Source: Dactylosporangium sp. AC04546
GTDB taxonomy: Bacteria; Actinomycetota; Actinomycetes; Mycobacteriales; Micromonosporaceae
Direction: 5' to 3'
Assembly (NCBI RefSeq): GCF_022095675.1
Contig: NZ_JAHYSG010000105.1
Span: 1 to 41,940, forward strand
DNA length: 41,940 bases
The notes below the pieces were generated by a model that was given only the letters and a program-made list of their open reading frames with translations, did no database searches and had not been told where the DNA came from. The translations under genes and the position numbers were made by a program. The number at the start of each line of letters is the position of its first letter. The stretch's first letter is position 1. Shown one piece after another: positions 27,663 through 35,568 of the stretch.

Positions 27663-27893
27663 ATGCTGTGTGTTCCCGGCGAGTTCTGGGCACGAGACGA
27701 TGTGCGCGGCGCCCTGGCCTCCCGCGATGTCGGCGCGCTGTTCCGGCTCGTCCGCCGCCACACCGGCGCCAGCCAGACCCAGCTCGGCATCGCCGCGTGT
27801 GGTTGCCGTCCTCGTGGGGGTGCGTGTCTGCGTACCGCCGGGGGTCAATGGCGCTCGACCGATGGCCGGCGCACGTCTCATTTGCCTGTCTGA
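27663..27893 (+). pseudogene. Truncated XRE-type helix-turn-helix regulator
   Basis: The start LCVPGEFWARDDVRGALASR and then GALFRLVRRHTGASQTQLGI matches the N-terminus of a common actinomycete HTH family. About 45 residues in, the homology breaks off before the recognition helix and the frame runs on as low-quality Arg/Gly-rich sequence to a stop at 27893. The remnant abuts the 3' end of the opposing gene at 27878. Seen: partial domain and abrupt loss. Inferred: deletion during island rearrangement. Confidence 0.6.
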
Positions 27894-28369
27894 CTGACGA
27901 GCCAGTCTCCAACTGTCAGGTAGGCCGCGAATTGCGCCGGGACCGGTCCTTGCGTCAGCAGCCACTCGTCGCCGAGCGATACGACGACCAGGTCCTCGTG
28001 CTCGAATCGCAGTTGGACACCTCCGGCGGAGGGCTCCGAGCTGTAACCCTGGATCGGCGCAACATTGAGCAACAACTGCCCTTTGTACGCGGCCAGGACG
28101 TCAGGGGGTTGCGCTGGCTCGACGCGCGTCTCCCCGTATTCCCGCATGTCGTACGAGGCATACGGCTCGGCAAACTCCAGCAACAGGTGCTCGCCGGTGC
28201 TGTGCGCCATGACGGGCGGGACACCCTCGAAATGCAGCCAGAAGTGCACCAAGCTCTCGGCGTCGCCGTCCCTGCGGCCTGCGTACCAGTGGCGGGCCTC
28301 GGTCACCGCGTCAAGCCGGCGGCCGATGACACGACGCAGCAACTCTACGGTGGCCCGCCGCTGCTCCAT
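27878..28369 (-). CDS. Unknown cargo protein, possibly immunity-like
   Basis: 163 residues from ATG 28369, no membrane segment. Helical N-terminus (QRRATVELLRRVIGRRLDAV) then a beta-rich body with HFWLHFEGVPPVMAHSTGEH, LLLEFAEPYASYDM and VQLRFEHEDLVVVSLGDEW. I do not recognise the family; size, acidic nature and position recall immunity or defence accessory proteins. A TACTGT box ends 7 nt before the ATG, suggesting a leaderless transcript; the same frame opens at 28471, but nothing supports that start. Flanked by a truncated HTH gene and by a second orphan. Confidence 0.6.
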   Translation of the reverse strand: MEQRRATVELLRRVIGRRLDAVTEARHWYAGRRDGDAESLVHFWLHFEGVPPVMAHSTGEHLLLEFAEPYASYDMREYGETRVEPAQPPDVLAAYKGQLLLNVAPIQGYSSEPSAGGVQLRFEHEDLVVVSLGDEWLLTQGPVPAQFAAYLTVGDWLVSQTGK

Positions 28370-28583
28370 GGGCGGCACAGTATCGCGGGTGCAGCCGTCC
28401 AGCAGTGCCTTTTCCCTGGCATGAGTTGTAGGCAGTACACGGTTAGAAAAAGACGAGCGGCCAGCGTCCACAATGTCAGTGAGCGGCGGCTGCGTGCCTC
28501 GAAGGGGTCGCCGCGTCCAAGGTCAAGACACGCATTTGCCGCAGTCGTTCGAAGTCGGCGACTGGCGATCAAGACTGAACGCG

Positions 28584-29144
28584 CTACGCGCCGGGACGCA
28601 GCTGAAGGCTGGGGCGGTGCGCGGCGTCGAGTTCACCGAGGCGGCCATGGACGTTGCGCCACGGCCTGAGATCGAACTCCTCGCCGAGATGCCGAAGCAG
28701 CACCGCTTCCTCGGCATCCTCCGGAGGCGTGCCCGCCTCCAAGCCCGCGATCGACGCCTGACGTCCCCAGCCGTAGGCCAGACGCTCGAGGTAGAGGTAC
28801 CCAGTCCTGCATCCCAAGGCCAGGAACTCGCGCAGATCACCACCGACGATAGTGTTCGGACAGTCGAACGCCATCGGCACGGTCATGACCACCGGCCACA
28901 CACCGTTGCCGTCATTGACATTGACGACCGAGAAATGGACCCCATCGCCACCGGTAGAAGCGAAGGTCGTGACGTTGATCGGGGTGCTGTCGTAATCCCA
29001 ACCCCGGGCTTGGGCCGGGTCCTGCAGCCGCAGCCCGACGGGCATGAACACGTGGTCCGGCTCCTCCCGAGTTCTGCTTGCAACACGCTCAGCCAGCTGC
29101 CACAACCTGGCCCAGTCGGAGAGGAACGTCGGTGGTGTGCTCAT
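28584..29144 (-). CDS. Unknown cargo protein, SMI1/KNR4-like in style
   Basis: 186 residues, soluble, rich in Trp, Gly and Asp. Stretches such as FMPVGLRLQDPAQARGWDYD, HFSVVNVNDGNGVWPVVMTV and GGDLREFLALGCRTGYLYLE recall immunity proteins of the SMI1/KNR4-SUKH type, but no motif is decisive. It begins 4 nt after the stop of the recombinase remnant, on the same strand. Its transcription probably came with that gene or from sequence between 29145 and 29400. The 214 nt between this gene and the 28369 start hold nothing I can identify. Confidence 0.65.
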   Translation of the reverse strand: MSTPPTFLSDWARLWQLAERVASRTREEPDHVFMPVGLRLQDPAQARGWDYDSTPINVTTFASTGGDGVHFSVVNVNDGNGVWPVVMTVPMAFDCPNTIVGGDLREFLALGCRTGYLYLERLAYGWGRQASIAGLEAGTPPEDAEEAVLLRHLGEEFDLRPWRNVHGRLGELDAAHRPSLQLRPGA

Positions 29145-29147
29145 CCG

Positions 29148-29401
29148 TCAGAGTGTGTCAGGCAGCCCAGGACCAACCGACCACGCAGCCTCCACCAGTT
29201 CCAAACGGGTTACTTGCGTCATCCGGCCTTCCAGCAGCCGGACGTTGGCGAAGAAGAACTCGTTGGAGATACCGCCCGAGCGCCATTCGCGACCGAGGTC
29301 GTCAAGCTGGTCTTGCACCGTTGCTTGTCGCGCTCTCCGTCGCTGCTGATCCGTGCGTACGAGATAACAGGCACGCCCTGTGTCACGTTGCCTCCCCGCA
29401 T
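29148..29401 (-). pseudogene. Serine recombinase remnant, frameshifted and internally deleted
   Basis: From ATG 29401 the frame reads VISYARISSDGERDKQR, the N-terminus of a serine recombinase with the nucleophile Ser in RISSD. One base is then missing and the neighbouring frame continues as VQDQLDDLG, the next stretch of the catalytic domain. After that comes EWRSGGISNEFFFANVRLLE, which resembles the late coiled-coil region of large serine recombinases, so most of the protein (several hundred residues) is gone. The gene start lies 3 nt from the second half of a split msrA tail. That is where an integrase gene would sit relative to its attachment site. Clearly inactive. Confidence 0.75.
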
Positions 29402-29403
29402 CT

Positions 29404-29466
29404 AACCACGGCCCGAACGGCATGACCTGCCCCATCGGCGTGGCCCAGGTACCGGACCACCACTAA
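29404..29466 (+). repeat. msrA tail fragment, second half (copy 3b)
   Basis: Encodes [20 protein letters not shown] and a TAA stop, the end of MsrA from the codon after GGYC. Together with 27463-27513 it rebuilds one complete diverged tail, split by the 1.9 kb between them. The TAA plus CCT also reads as a TAACCT -10 box for the next gene. Confidence 0.85.
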
Positions 29467-29475
29467 CCTGACCGC

Positions 29476-30129
29476 GTGCCGAGGCCAGGCGAAACCGTCG
29501 CGGAGAGTCAACCGTCGCCTCCCTCCTCTCCTGGAAGGAGGCGGCGCGCCTACCGTCTTGCGATCGCTTGGCCGGCGGTGGCGTGTGTCGAGGCGATCGA
29601 CGTGCCGAATGAATCCCTGCTCGCGCTCGTCGTCCCCCCGTTCGAGCTGGCGTTGTGGCTCACCGCAGCCGCCCTGACCGTGGTCGCGATCGCCGGGTTC
29701 AAGGGTTCGGCGGTGATGCGGGTGGTCGCCGCGGTCGTCCTGCTGGCAGCGACGATCCAGTTCAACAACTGGTCGGTCTTCGAACCGCGCTCGTACTACT
29801 GGTCTCACCGGTGGGCCTTCGCGGCCGTCGCCGACGGGGTTCGCCACGGCACGATCGGGGCGTCCGACACCTACTACGGCGAGCCGTTACCCCGGACTCT
29901 GCGCGATCTGTCGACCAACGGCCGGGCCTCAGCCATCGGCCGGTACGGCGGCCGGCCGGTCGTGTTCCTGCCCGAATACCTCGGCATCCCCGACGACGCG
30001 GCGGGCTATGTCTTCTACGAGGGCGTACTTCCCGTCGGCTTCACGCTCGACCTCTACGGCGCCCAGGCTTCACTCGATGGTGCGGAGAACCTGGGCGACG
30101 GATGGTGGTACGCCCGGCCCGGCGACTGA
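29476..30129 (+). CDS. Multi-span membrane protein of unknown function
   Basis: 217 residues from GTG 29476. Basic Pro/Arg-rich N-terminus, then three hydrophobic stretches at about 27-45, 50-72 and 75-95, then an extracytoplasmic domain of about 110 residues (SYYWSHRWAFAAVADGVRHG and LPEYLGIPDDAAGYVFYEG). No family recognised. The start lies 10 nt after the msrA tail copy 3b and 6 nt after TAACCT, so it seems leaderless and uses a promoter made partly by the stop codon of the tail. No ribosome-binding site is seen. It is part of the island or its first flank. Confidence 0.7.
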   Translation: MPRPGETVAESQPSPPSSPGRRRRAYRLAIAWPAVACVEAIDVPNESLLALVVPPFELALWLTAAALTVVAIAGFKGSAVMRVVAAVVLLAATIQFNNWSVFEPRSYYWSHRWAFAAVADGVRHGTIGASDTYYGEPLPRTLRDLSTNGRASAIGRYGGRPVVFLPEYLGIPDDAAGYVFYEGVLPVGFTLDLYGAQASLDGAENLGDGWWYARPGD

Positions 30130-30171
30130 CCCGCTGGTTACAGGAGTAGCGCACCATTCGCCAGAGTGGGC

Positions 30172-30240
30172 ATGGCAGGGAGCGCAGCGACCGGTGTCCC
30201 GCCCGGCGGCTACGCGAAACTCAACTTCGCGAACTACTAG
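30172..30240 (+). CDS. Possible 22-codon small ORF
   Basis: ATG to TAG in the same frame as, and 42 nt after, the stop of the membrane protein. The product is Gly/Ala-rich with a C-terminus of PPGGYAKLNFANY, less random in composition than the surroundings. No Shine-Dalgarno is present. It might be a small peptide gene, or residual coding sequence left after an earlier readthrough. Weak support. Confidence 0.15.
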   Translation: MAGSAATGVPPGGYAKLNFANY

Positions 30241-30273
30241 TTCAGCATTTCCGTCTTGGACATTCCTGCGTCG

Positions 30274-30305
30274 TGAGGTTCGAAGCCGTGACGGTTCGAA
30301 CCTCA
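30274..30305. terminator. 11-bp inverted repeat after the membrane-protein gene
   Basis: TGAGGTTCGAA (30274-30284) and TTCGAACCTCA (30295-30305) pair perfectly around a 10-nt loop. Position between two convergent genes suggests a bidirectional terminator. Confidence 0.5.
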
Positions 30306-30318
30306 TGGCGCACGCCGC

Positions 30319-30331
30319 CAGGACTACCACC
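30319..30331 (+). repeat. 13-nt vestige matching the start of msrA tail copy 2
   Basis: CAGGACTACCACC is identical to 26505-26517, the junction at which the displaced msrA tail begins. It overlaps the 3' end of the DUF3592 gene and may mark the right edge of the island. Confidence 0.35.
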
Positions 30332-30899
30332 GTCGCCGGGCGAGGAGCCGGGGCACCGGCTCGCGGTGGCGCCAGGACTCCGCCTCGCCGCGCAGGCGCC
30401 TCCAGGTGCGCCGCAGCCGCCAGGCGAAGAGCAGTGCCAGCACGCCGGCGGCGCCCAGCAGCAGGAGCGGATCGCGCAGGCCCGGTTCGTCGCCCGACAG
30501 GTAGGCGGTCCCGACCGGGTCGAGCGGGTCGTAGAGCACGTCGACCTCCTCCCCGACGCTCGGCGAGCTCCAGGGAGCGTGGCTGATCCACGTGGTGACC
30601 TCCTCCCCGCTGCGGGTGGTGAAGGTGACCGACGCCCACCACTGCCCGTCGTGCAGCTCGCGCACCGTCCCGGCCGTCCACTCGCCCCGGTCCAGCATCG
30701 CGTTGCGGTGGCGCAGGTTCCCGAGGCCGCAGTACACGGTGGCCGACACCAGCAGCGCGCAGAAGGCGACGCCCAGGGCGGGATGCCGGAGCCAGTAGCC
30801 GGGGCGCCATCGGCTGCGAGGTTCCGGCCGGTCCGGGCCGGCCTCGCCGGTGGGCCATGATCGTGTCGCTTGTAGCCGCCGCCGGTACCGCTTGACCAT
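30324..30899 (-). CDS. DUF3592 domain membrane protein
   Basis: 191 residues. Basic N-terminus, one membrane helix at about 40-60, a DUF3592 beta domain (GEWTAGTVRELHDGQWWASV through VDVLYDPLDPVGTAYL), a second helix at about 145-160 and a long basic tail. DUF3592 proteins have no settled function. The stop falls inside the 13-nt msrA-like vestige, so the last residues may have been altered by insertion. Confidence 0.88.
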   Translation of the reverse strand: MVKRYRRRLQATRSWPTGEAGPDRPEPRSRWRPGYWLRHPALGVAFCALLVSATVYCGLGNLRHRNAMLDRGEWTAGTVRELHDGQWWASVTFTTRSGEEVTTWISHAPWSSPSVGEEVDVLYDPLDPVGTAYLSGDEPGLRDPLLLLGAAGVLALLFAWRLRRTWRRLRGEAESWRHREPVPRLLARRRW

Positions 30900-31142
30900 G
30901 CCGCCTCCCCTGCGCCCACGGTAGACGGCAGCGCAAAGCCCTCAGGCGATCGACTGGGCTTGGAAGTCCGCACAGCGCGGCGACGCCGTCACCGGACAGG
31001 CGGACCGCGTCGTGCGCCGACAGGATCTGCGGGAACGCGCACCGCCTTGGTGATCCGGGTGTACGTTTCGCGGTGCGCGCATGGCCGACAACGGGCCTGA
31101 CGGGGCGCCGCGCAGCGGCGCCGGTCGATAGCATCCCGGGCC

Positions 31143-31484
31143 ATGACCGCAGGACGGCTGCTCTGGACGCTCGTGGTGATCCAAGGGGTGATCGTCGCGC
31201 TCTACGGGTACGCGGCGGTCGCCTACCTGACCAGCGACGCCGGGTTCTTTCCCGAGCAGGCGCCGCCCGTGTGGGCCTGGCCGGCGGTCGCCGTCGTCGG
31301 GCTCGGGTTCGTGCCGGCCGCCACGGCGCTCGTCGTCGCCGTGCCGGGGCTGGCCTCGCCGCGGGTCCGGGAGGATCGGCGGCGGTTCACCGCGCTCGCG
31401 GTCGCCACCACCGCCTCCGCGCTCGTGCTCGCCGTCATGGCCACGCCACCCGGGTGGGTGCTGTTCGACTGGTACGTCAGCTGA
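31143..31484 (+). CDS. Small three-span membrane protein
   Basis: 113 residues with hydrophobic helices at about 7-28, 42-65 and 80-100; acidic-basic linkers and the pattern SPRVREDRRRF between helices 2 and 3. No family recognised. TAGCAT ends 8 nt before the ATG, again suggesting little or no leader. The 243 nt between it and the divergent DUF3592 gene hold an 8-bp GGCGCCGC/GCGGCGCC hairpin near 31110 and nothing else clear. Confidence 0.75.
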   Translation: MTAGRLLWTLVVIQGVIVALYGYAAVAYLTSDAGFFPEQAPPVWAWPAVAVVGLGFVPAATALVVAVPGLASPRVREDRRRFTALAVATTASALVLAVMATPPGWVLFDWYVS

Positions 31485-31568
31485 ACGCCGTCAGGTGGTT
31501 TCGCATGAGGAGGAGCGCAGCGGGCAGGTAACCAACGCTCAGCAGGTGTGGCGGAAGGAGCGGCCGGA

Positions 31569-32957
31569 GTGGTGCCGACCGGGGTCTGGGTGCCGACACC
31601 GGTGCTGGTCGGGGCACTCACCGGGGGCCTCGTGGCGTGCGCGGTGCTGCTCGTGGTGGCCACGTACCTCCTCGTCGTCGTGGTCCAGCCGATCCGCCGG
31701 ACCGCGGTCATCGCCGACCAGCTCGCCGGCGGGCGGCTCGACCCGCGGCTGCTGCGGACCGGGCTCGGGGAGATCAGCCGGCTCGGCCGGTCGCTCAACG
31801 TCCTCGGCGCCTCGTTCGGGCGCAGCCTCGACGGGCTCGCGCAGCTCGTCGAGGCGCAGACCGCCCTGCGGCGGGTGGCGACGCTCGTCGCCCGCGGGGT
31901 GTCGCCGTCGGAGGTGTTCGAGGCGGTGACGGGGGAGCTCGGGCGGCTCATCGGGGCCGACGGGGCGAACATCGTGCGGTACGAGTCCGACGGGACCGGG
32001 ACCGTCGTCGCGCTGTGGGGCTGGCCCGGGGCACTGCTGCCCGCCGGAACCCGGATATCGCTGTCCGGCGAGAGCGTCTCGGCGGCCGTGAAGAGCACGG
32101 GGCGGGCCGCGCGCATGGACAGCTACGCGCGCTTGGCCGGCCCACTCGCCGAGTTTCTGCTCGCGAAAGGCATCCGATCGGCGGTCGGCGCGCCGATCTA
32201 CGTGGAGGGGCGGCTCTGGGGGGTCGTCACCGCCTCCATGGTGCGCGACGATCCGCTGCCCCGCGACGCCGAGCTCCGGCTGGCCGACTACACCGAGCTC
32301 GTGGCGACCGCGATCGCCAACGCCCAGGCCCGCACCGACCTCGTCGAGTCGCGGGCCCGCGTCGTGGTCGCGACGGACCAGACCCGCCGGCGCATCGAGC
32401 GGGACCTCCACAACAGCGTCCAGCAGCGGCTGTTCTCCCTCGGCCTGGCGCTGCGGGCGGCCCAGGACGAGGTGCCGCCCGACCTGCCGGCGCTGCGCGA
32501 CAGGCTCACCACGGTCGCCGCCGGGCTGGCGGCCGGGCTCGACGAGCTGCGCGAGATCTCGCGGGGCATCCATCCGCAGATCCTCACCGACCGCGGGCTG
32601 GCCTCGGCGGTGAAGGCGCTGGCCCGGCGTTCGCCGATCGCGGTGGAGTTGGAGGTACAGCTGGAGTCCCGCCTGCCCGAGTCCCTCGAAGCGGTCGCGT
32701 ACTACGTGGTCGCGGAGTCGCTGACCAACGCCGCGCGGCACGCGGAGGCCTCCGTCGTCCGCGTGTCGGCCGGCGTGCGCGAGCAGCGGCTGCACCTGTC
32801 GGTGCGTGACGACGGCAAGGGCGGCGCCGACCCGGACCGGGGCTCGGGCCTGATCGGCATCAGCGACCGCATCGAGGCGCTCGGCGGCACGATGACGCTG
32901 CGCAGCCCACGCGGCGGCGGCACCGCGCTCGACCTCGAACTGCCGATCCCCGAATAG
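31569..32957 (+). CDS. Sensor histidine kinase with GAF domain, NarX-like
   Basis: 462 residues from GTG 31569 (GGAAGGAG 8 nt upstream). One membrane helix (about 10-33), a HAMP-like linker (VVQPIRRTAVIADQLAGG), a GAF domain (about 95-255) and a HisKA_3 domain with the His in IERDLHNSVQQRL. HATPase_c then has ESLTNAARHA and GSGLIGISDR. GAF sensing of a cytoplasmic signal and phosphotransfer to a NarL-type regulator is the family rule. No response regulator is adjacent, so it is an orphan kinase. Confidence 0.92.
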   Translation: MVPTGVWVPTPVLVGALTGGLVACAVLLVVATYLLVVVVQPIRRTAVIADQLAGGRLDPRLLRTGLGEISRLGRSLNVLGASFGRSLDGLAQLVEAQTALRRVATLVARGVSPSEVFEAVTGELGRLIGADGANIVRYESDGTGTVVALWGWPGALLPAGTRISLSGESVSAAVKSTGRAARMDSYARLAGPLAEFLLAKGIRSAVGAPIYVEGRLWGVVTASMVRDDPLPRDAELRLADYTELVATAIANAQARTDLVESRARVVVATDQTRRRIERDLHNSVQQRLFSLGLALRAAQDEVPPDLPALRDRLTTVAAGLAAGLDELREISRGIHPQILTDRGLASAVKALARRSPIAVELEVQLESRLPESLEAVAYYVVAESLTNAARHAEASVVRVSAGVREQRLHLSVRDDGKGGADPDRGSGLIGISDRIEALGGTMTLRSPRGGGTALDLELPIPE

Positions 32958-33109
32958 AGCGGGCAACCGAGCGGATTGCCAGTTTTGAGGAACTTTCAGT
33001 TACCTCACTGCTACGTTGAGTGACGTTCCGGATGCTGTGCGCCCCTGTACCAGGGATTTGCGCCCACCGAGCACTCCCATCCCGTGGCAACAACGGAGGA
33101 GACACTCAA

Positions 33110-35515
33110 GTGCAAGTCAGCAAACGACTGCCGGGCGTCCGGCTGGTCGCCCGCGCGGCCGTCGTCCTGGGCCTGGTGGCGTCCGGCCTGGTCGCGACGG
33201 CGACACCGAGCCTCGCCGCCGGCGACCCGATCACCACCGTCGCGCCCGCGCACGGCCCGAGCGGCGGCGGCAACTCCATCACCCTCACCCCGACGACCGC
33301 GGGCACCTTCACCGGCGCCACCCTCGCCAACGTCATCGTGCAGTTCTCGTTCGCCGCCTGCGGCGACCCGCTCGTCGGCCAGACGCCGATCACCTCATCC
33401 GCGGGCGCGGTCACCGCCGGCGTCGTGCGGTCCACGGCGACGGCCACCCTGAGCGGCAACAACCTGGTCGTCGCCGTGCCGTCCACGCTCACGCTGCCGG
33501 TCGACGTCACGGCGCCGACCCCGTTCTACGTGTGCGCCTACGACGGCAGCACGGTGGGCAGCACGGCCCTGCTCGCCGAGACGGCCGGCGCGGCCTACAC
33601 GGTGAACCCGCTGCTCACCGCCAACCCGGCCAGCGGCGCGAGCGGCGGCGGCTACTCGCTCGACGTGACGACGCCGAACCCGATCTTCACGCCGTTCACC
33701 ACGACCGGCCTGGCGGTGCAGTTCCAGGCGAAGACCGCCACGGGCTCTGTCTGCGCGGCCGTCCCGCAGGGGGCCTCCGCACCGGCCGCCTCGAACGCCT
33801 CGACCATCACCGGCGGTGTGGTGGTGGCGACCACCGGCCTCCAGGTGCCGACGGCGCGCAGCCTGAAGGTCCAGGTGCCGACCACGATGGTCCAGCCGTT
33901 CCTGTCGACGCTGCCGACGGTCCTGAGCTCCACGTACAACATCTGCGTCTACAGCGCGGGCACGTTGGCCGCGGAGACGTCGCCGGCGGCGCCGTTCATC
34001 CTCAGCGGGAACGTGGCCATGAGCTCCGCCTCGGGCCCGCCCGCCGGCGGCAACGCCATCACGCTGACGGCCGCCGGCCCGATCTTCACCAGCGGCTCGA
34101 CCTTCGTGCAGTTCCAGAGCACGGCGAGCAACCACAACACCTGTGACTCGTTCTACTCGGCCGCGGGTACCACGGTCTCGCCGACCGCGGCGCAGACGCG
34201 GTTCATCTCGACCTCCAAGCTGGCGGTCACGGTGCCGGCGATCACGGCCGGCTCGTACATCGCCTGTGTCTACGACGCGACGACCGGCTCCGGCGACCAC
34301 CTCGTCGCGCAGGCCTTCGGCACCTACGTGTCAGGCGCCGTGCCGACGATCACCTCGGTGAGCCCGGCGACCGGGCCGGCCCAGGGCGGCACGACCATCA
34401 CCGTGACCGGCTCGGGCCTGCCGACCGCCGCGGGCTCCTTCACCGCCGCCGTCGGCGGCGTGCCGATGCAGGTCACGCCGGTGAACGCGACCAGCTTCAC
34501 CGCGATCACGCCGCCGCACGCCCCGGGCTCGGGCTTCGCGATCAGCATCACGCTGACGAACGGCAACACCTACGAGGGCAAGAACCTGTTCACGTTCACG
34601 AACGGCATCGCCATCTACCCGGTGACCGCGCCGAACTCGAAGCTGACCGGGACCGACATCGACGTCCAGGGCGTGGGCTTCCTCGACCTGACCTTCGCGG
34701 CGGCCGGTGTCGTGGACCCGAACAGCTCGAAGTCGCACGTCTACCTGGTCAAGGGCGCCTACGACCCGAAGGCCGGCAACCCGGCCACGTCGAAGACCAA
34801 CGGCCAGGTGGCCGAGTGCGTCGACGTGCTGGTCATCTCCGACACCAACCTGCTCTGCAGCCTCTACACGGCCGGCAACGGCCCGCTGCCCACGAACGCG
34901 GGCCGCATCATGACCGGCTGCACCATGGCGACGGCCGCCAACACGACGGTCGTGCCCGGTGTCGGCTGCTCGTTCAACCCGAGCGACGTCGGCATGACGA
35001 TCGCCGGCACCAACATCCCGGCGGCCACGACCGTCACCGCGGTCAACGCGACGACCGGCGGCGCGACGATCAGCAAGGCGATCACCACGGCGGTCAGCGC
35101 GGCGACGCCGCTGGTCCTGAACGCGACGACCACCAAGGTGATCCCCGACGCGACGTCCGTCCTCGCGACGGACCCCAAGAAGATCACCACGGTGGCCGCG
35201 ACGTTCGCCGCGACCGACGTCGGCAAGGCGATCTACGGGACCAACGTGCCGACCGGCTCGGTCATCACCGAGTACGTCGACTCGAAGAACGTGAAGATCT
35301 CCGGGACGATCACCACGAACGTGGCCTCGGCCGCGGCCTCGCCGCTCTTCATGGTGCCGTCGGGGCCGGTGTCGAACGGCACCTACACGCTGACCGTGGT
35401 CAGCAACGGCATCATCAACGCCGCGACGGTCACGCCGGCGCTCACGCCGCCGTACGTCCAGTCGATCATCTCCAGCGGGTCGACCTTCACGGTCGCCGAC
35501 TACCTGCTCAACTGA
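33110..35515 (+). CDS. Secreted IPT/TIG-repeat surface protein
   Basis: 801 residues from GTG 33110 with GGAGGAG 7 nt upstream. A Sec signal peptide ends near ATATPSLAA (about 30-36). At least four IPT/TIG-like modules follow, recognisable by the opening pattern ITTVAPAHGPSGGG, LTANPASGASGGG, AMSSASGPPAGG and ITSVSPATGPAQGG. The last third has a different pair of repeats, CSFNPSDVGMTIAGTNIP and ATFAATDVGKAIYGTNVP, of a beta type seen in fibre proteins. It is very rich in Thr, Ala and Gly and has no C-terminal membrane anchor or sortase motif, so it is released or held non-covalently. Monocistronic; ends at the terminator 35530-35558. Confidence 0.9.
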   Translation: MQVSKRLPGVRLVARAAVVLGLVASGLVATATPSLAAGDPITTVAPAHGPSGGGNSITLTPTTAGTFTGATLANVIVQFSFAACGDPLVGQTPITSSAGAVTAGVVRSTATATLSGNNLVVAVPSTLTLPVDVTAPTPFYVCAYDGSTVGSTALLAETAGAAYTVNPLLTANPASGASGGGYSLDVTTPNPIFTPFTTTGLAVQFQAKTATGSVCAAVPQGASAPAASNASTITGGVVVATTGLQVPTARSLKVQVPTTMVQPFLSTLPTVLSSTYNICVYSAGTLAAETSPAAPFILSGNVAMSSASGPPAGGNAITLTAAGPIFTSGSTFVQFQSTASNHNTCDSFYSAAGTTVSPTAAQTRFISTSKLAVTVPAITAGSYIACVYDATTGSGDHLVAQAFGTYVSGAVPTITSVSPATGPAQGGTTITVTGSGLPTAAGSFTAAVGGVPMQVTPVNATSFTAITPPHAPGSGFAISITLTNGNTYEGKNLFTFTNGIAIYPVTAPNSKLTGTDIDVQGVGFLDLTFAAAGVVDPNSSKSHVYLVKGAYDPKAGNPATSKTNGQVAECVDVLVISDTNLLCSLYTAGNGPLPTNAGRIMTGCTMATAANTTVVPGVGCSFNPSDVGMTIAGTNIPAATTVTAVNATTGGATISKAITTAVSAATPLVLNATTTKVIPDATSVLATDPKKITTVAATFAATDVGKAIYGTNVPTGSVITEYVDSKNVKISGTITTNVASAAASPLFMVPSGPVSNGTYTLTVVSNGIINAATVTPALTPPYVQSIISSGSTFTVADYLLN

Positions 35516-35529
35516 CACCTGACACAGGG

Positions 35530-35558
35530 CGGCCCGGGATCCACAGGATCCCGGGCCG
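35530..35558 (+). terminator. Intrinsic-type terminator of the IPT/TIG gene
   Basis: CGGCCCGGGATCC (35530-35542) and its reverse complement (35546-35558) form a perfect 13-bp stem with loop ACA, 15 nt after the stop and followed by TACTGGTTTTGG. Confidence 0.85.
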
Positions 35559-35568
35559 TACTGGTTTT

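Noticed and set aside
28473..29405. 310-codon + strand frame across the island
   Set aside because: Overlaps three minus-strand readings with coherent protein character, and its own product has no recognisable pattern.
30274..30305. tRNA remnant suggested by GGTTCGAA (T-loop-like) sequences
   Set aside because: The two GGTTCGAA motifs are arms of one inverted repeat; no acceptor, D or anticodon arm can be built around them.
25341..30331. CRISPR array or tandem repeat array
   Set aside because: The repeated msrA pieces are few, irregularly spaced and protein-coding in origin.
30900..31142. Coding remnant on the minus strand between DUF3592 and the 31143 gene
   Set aside because: A stretch (FPQILSAHDAVRLSGDG) looks protein-like but has no start, no clear family and no continuation; left unannotated.
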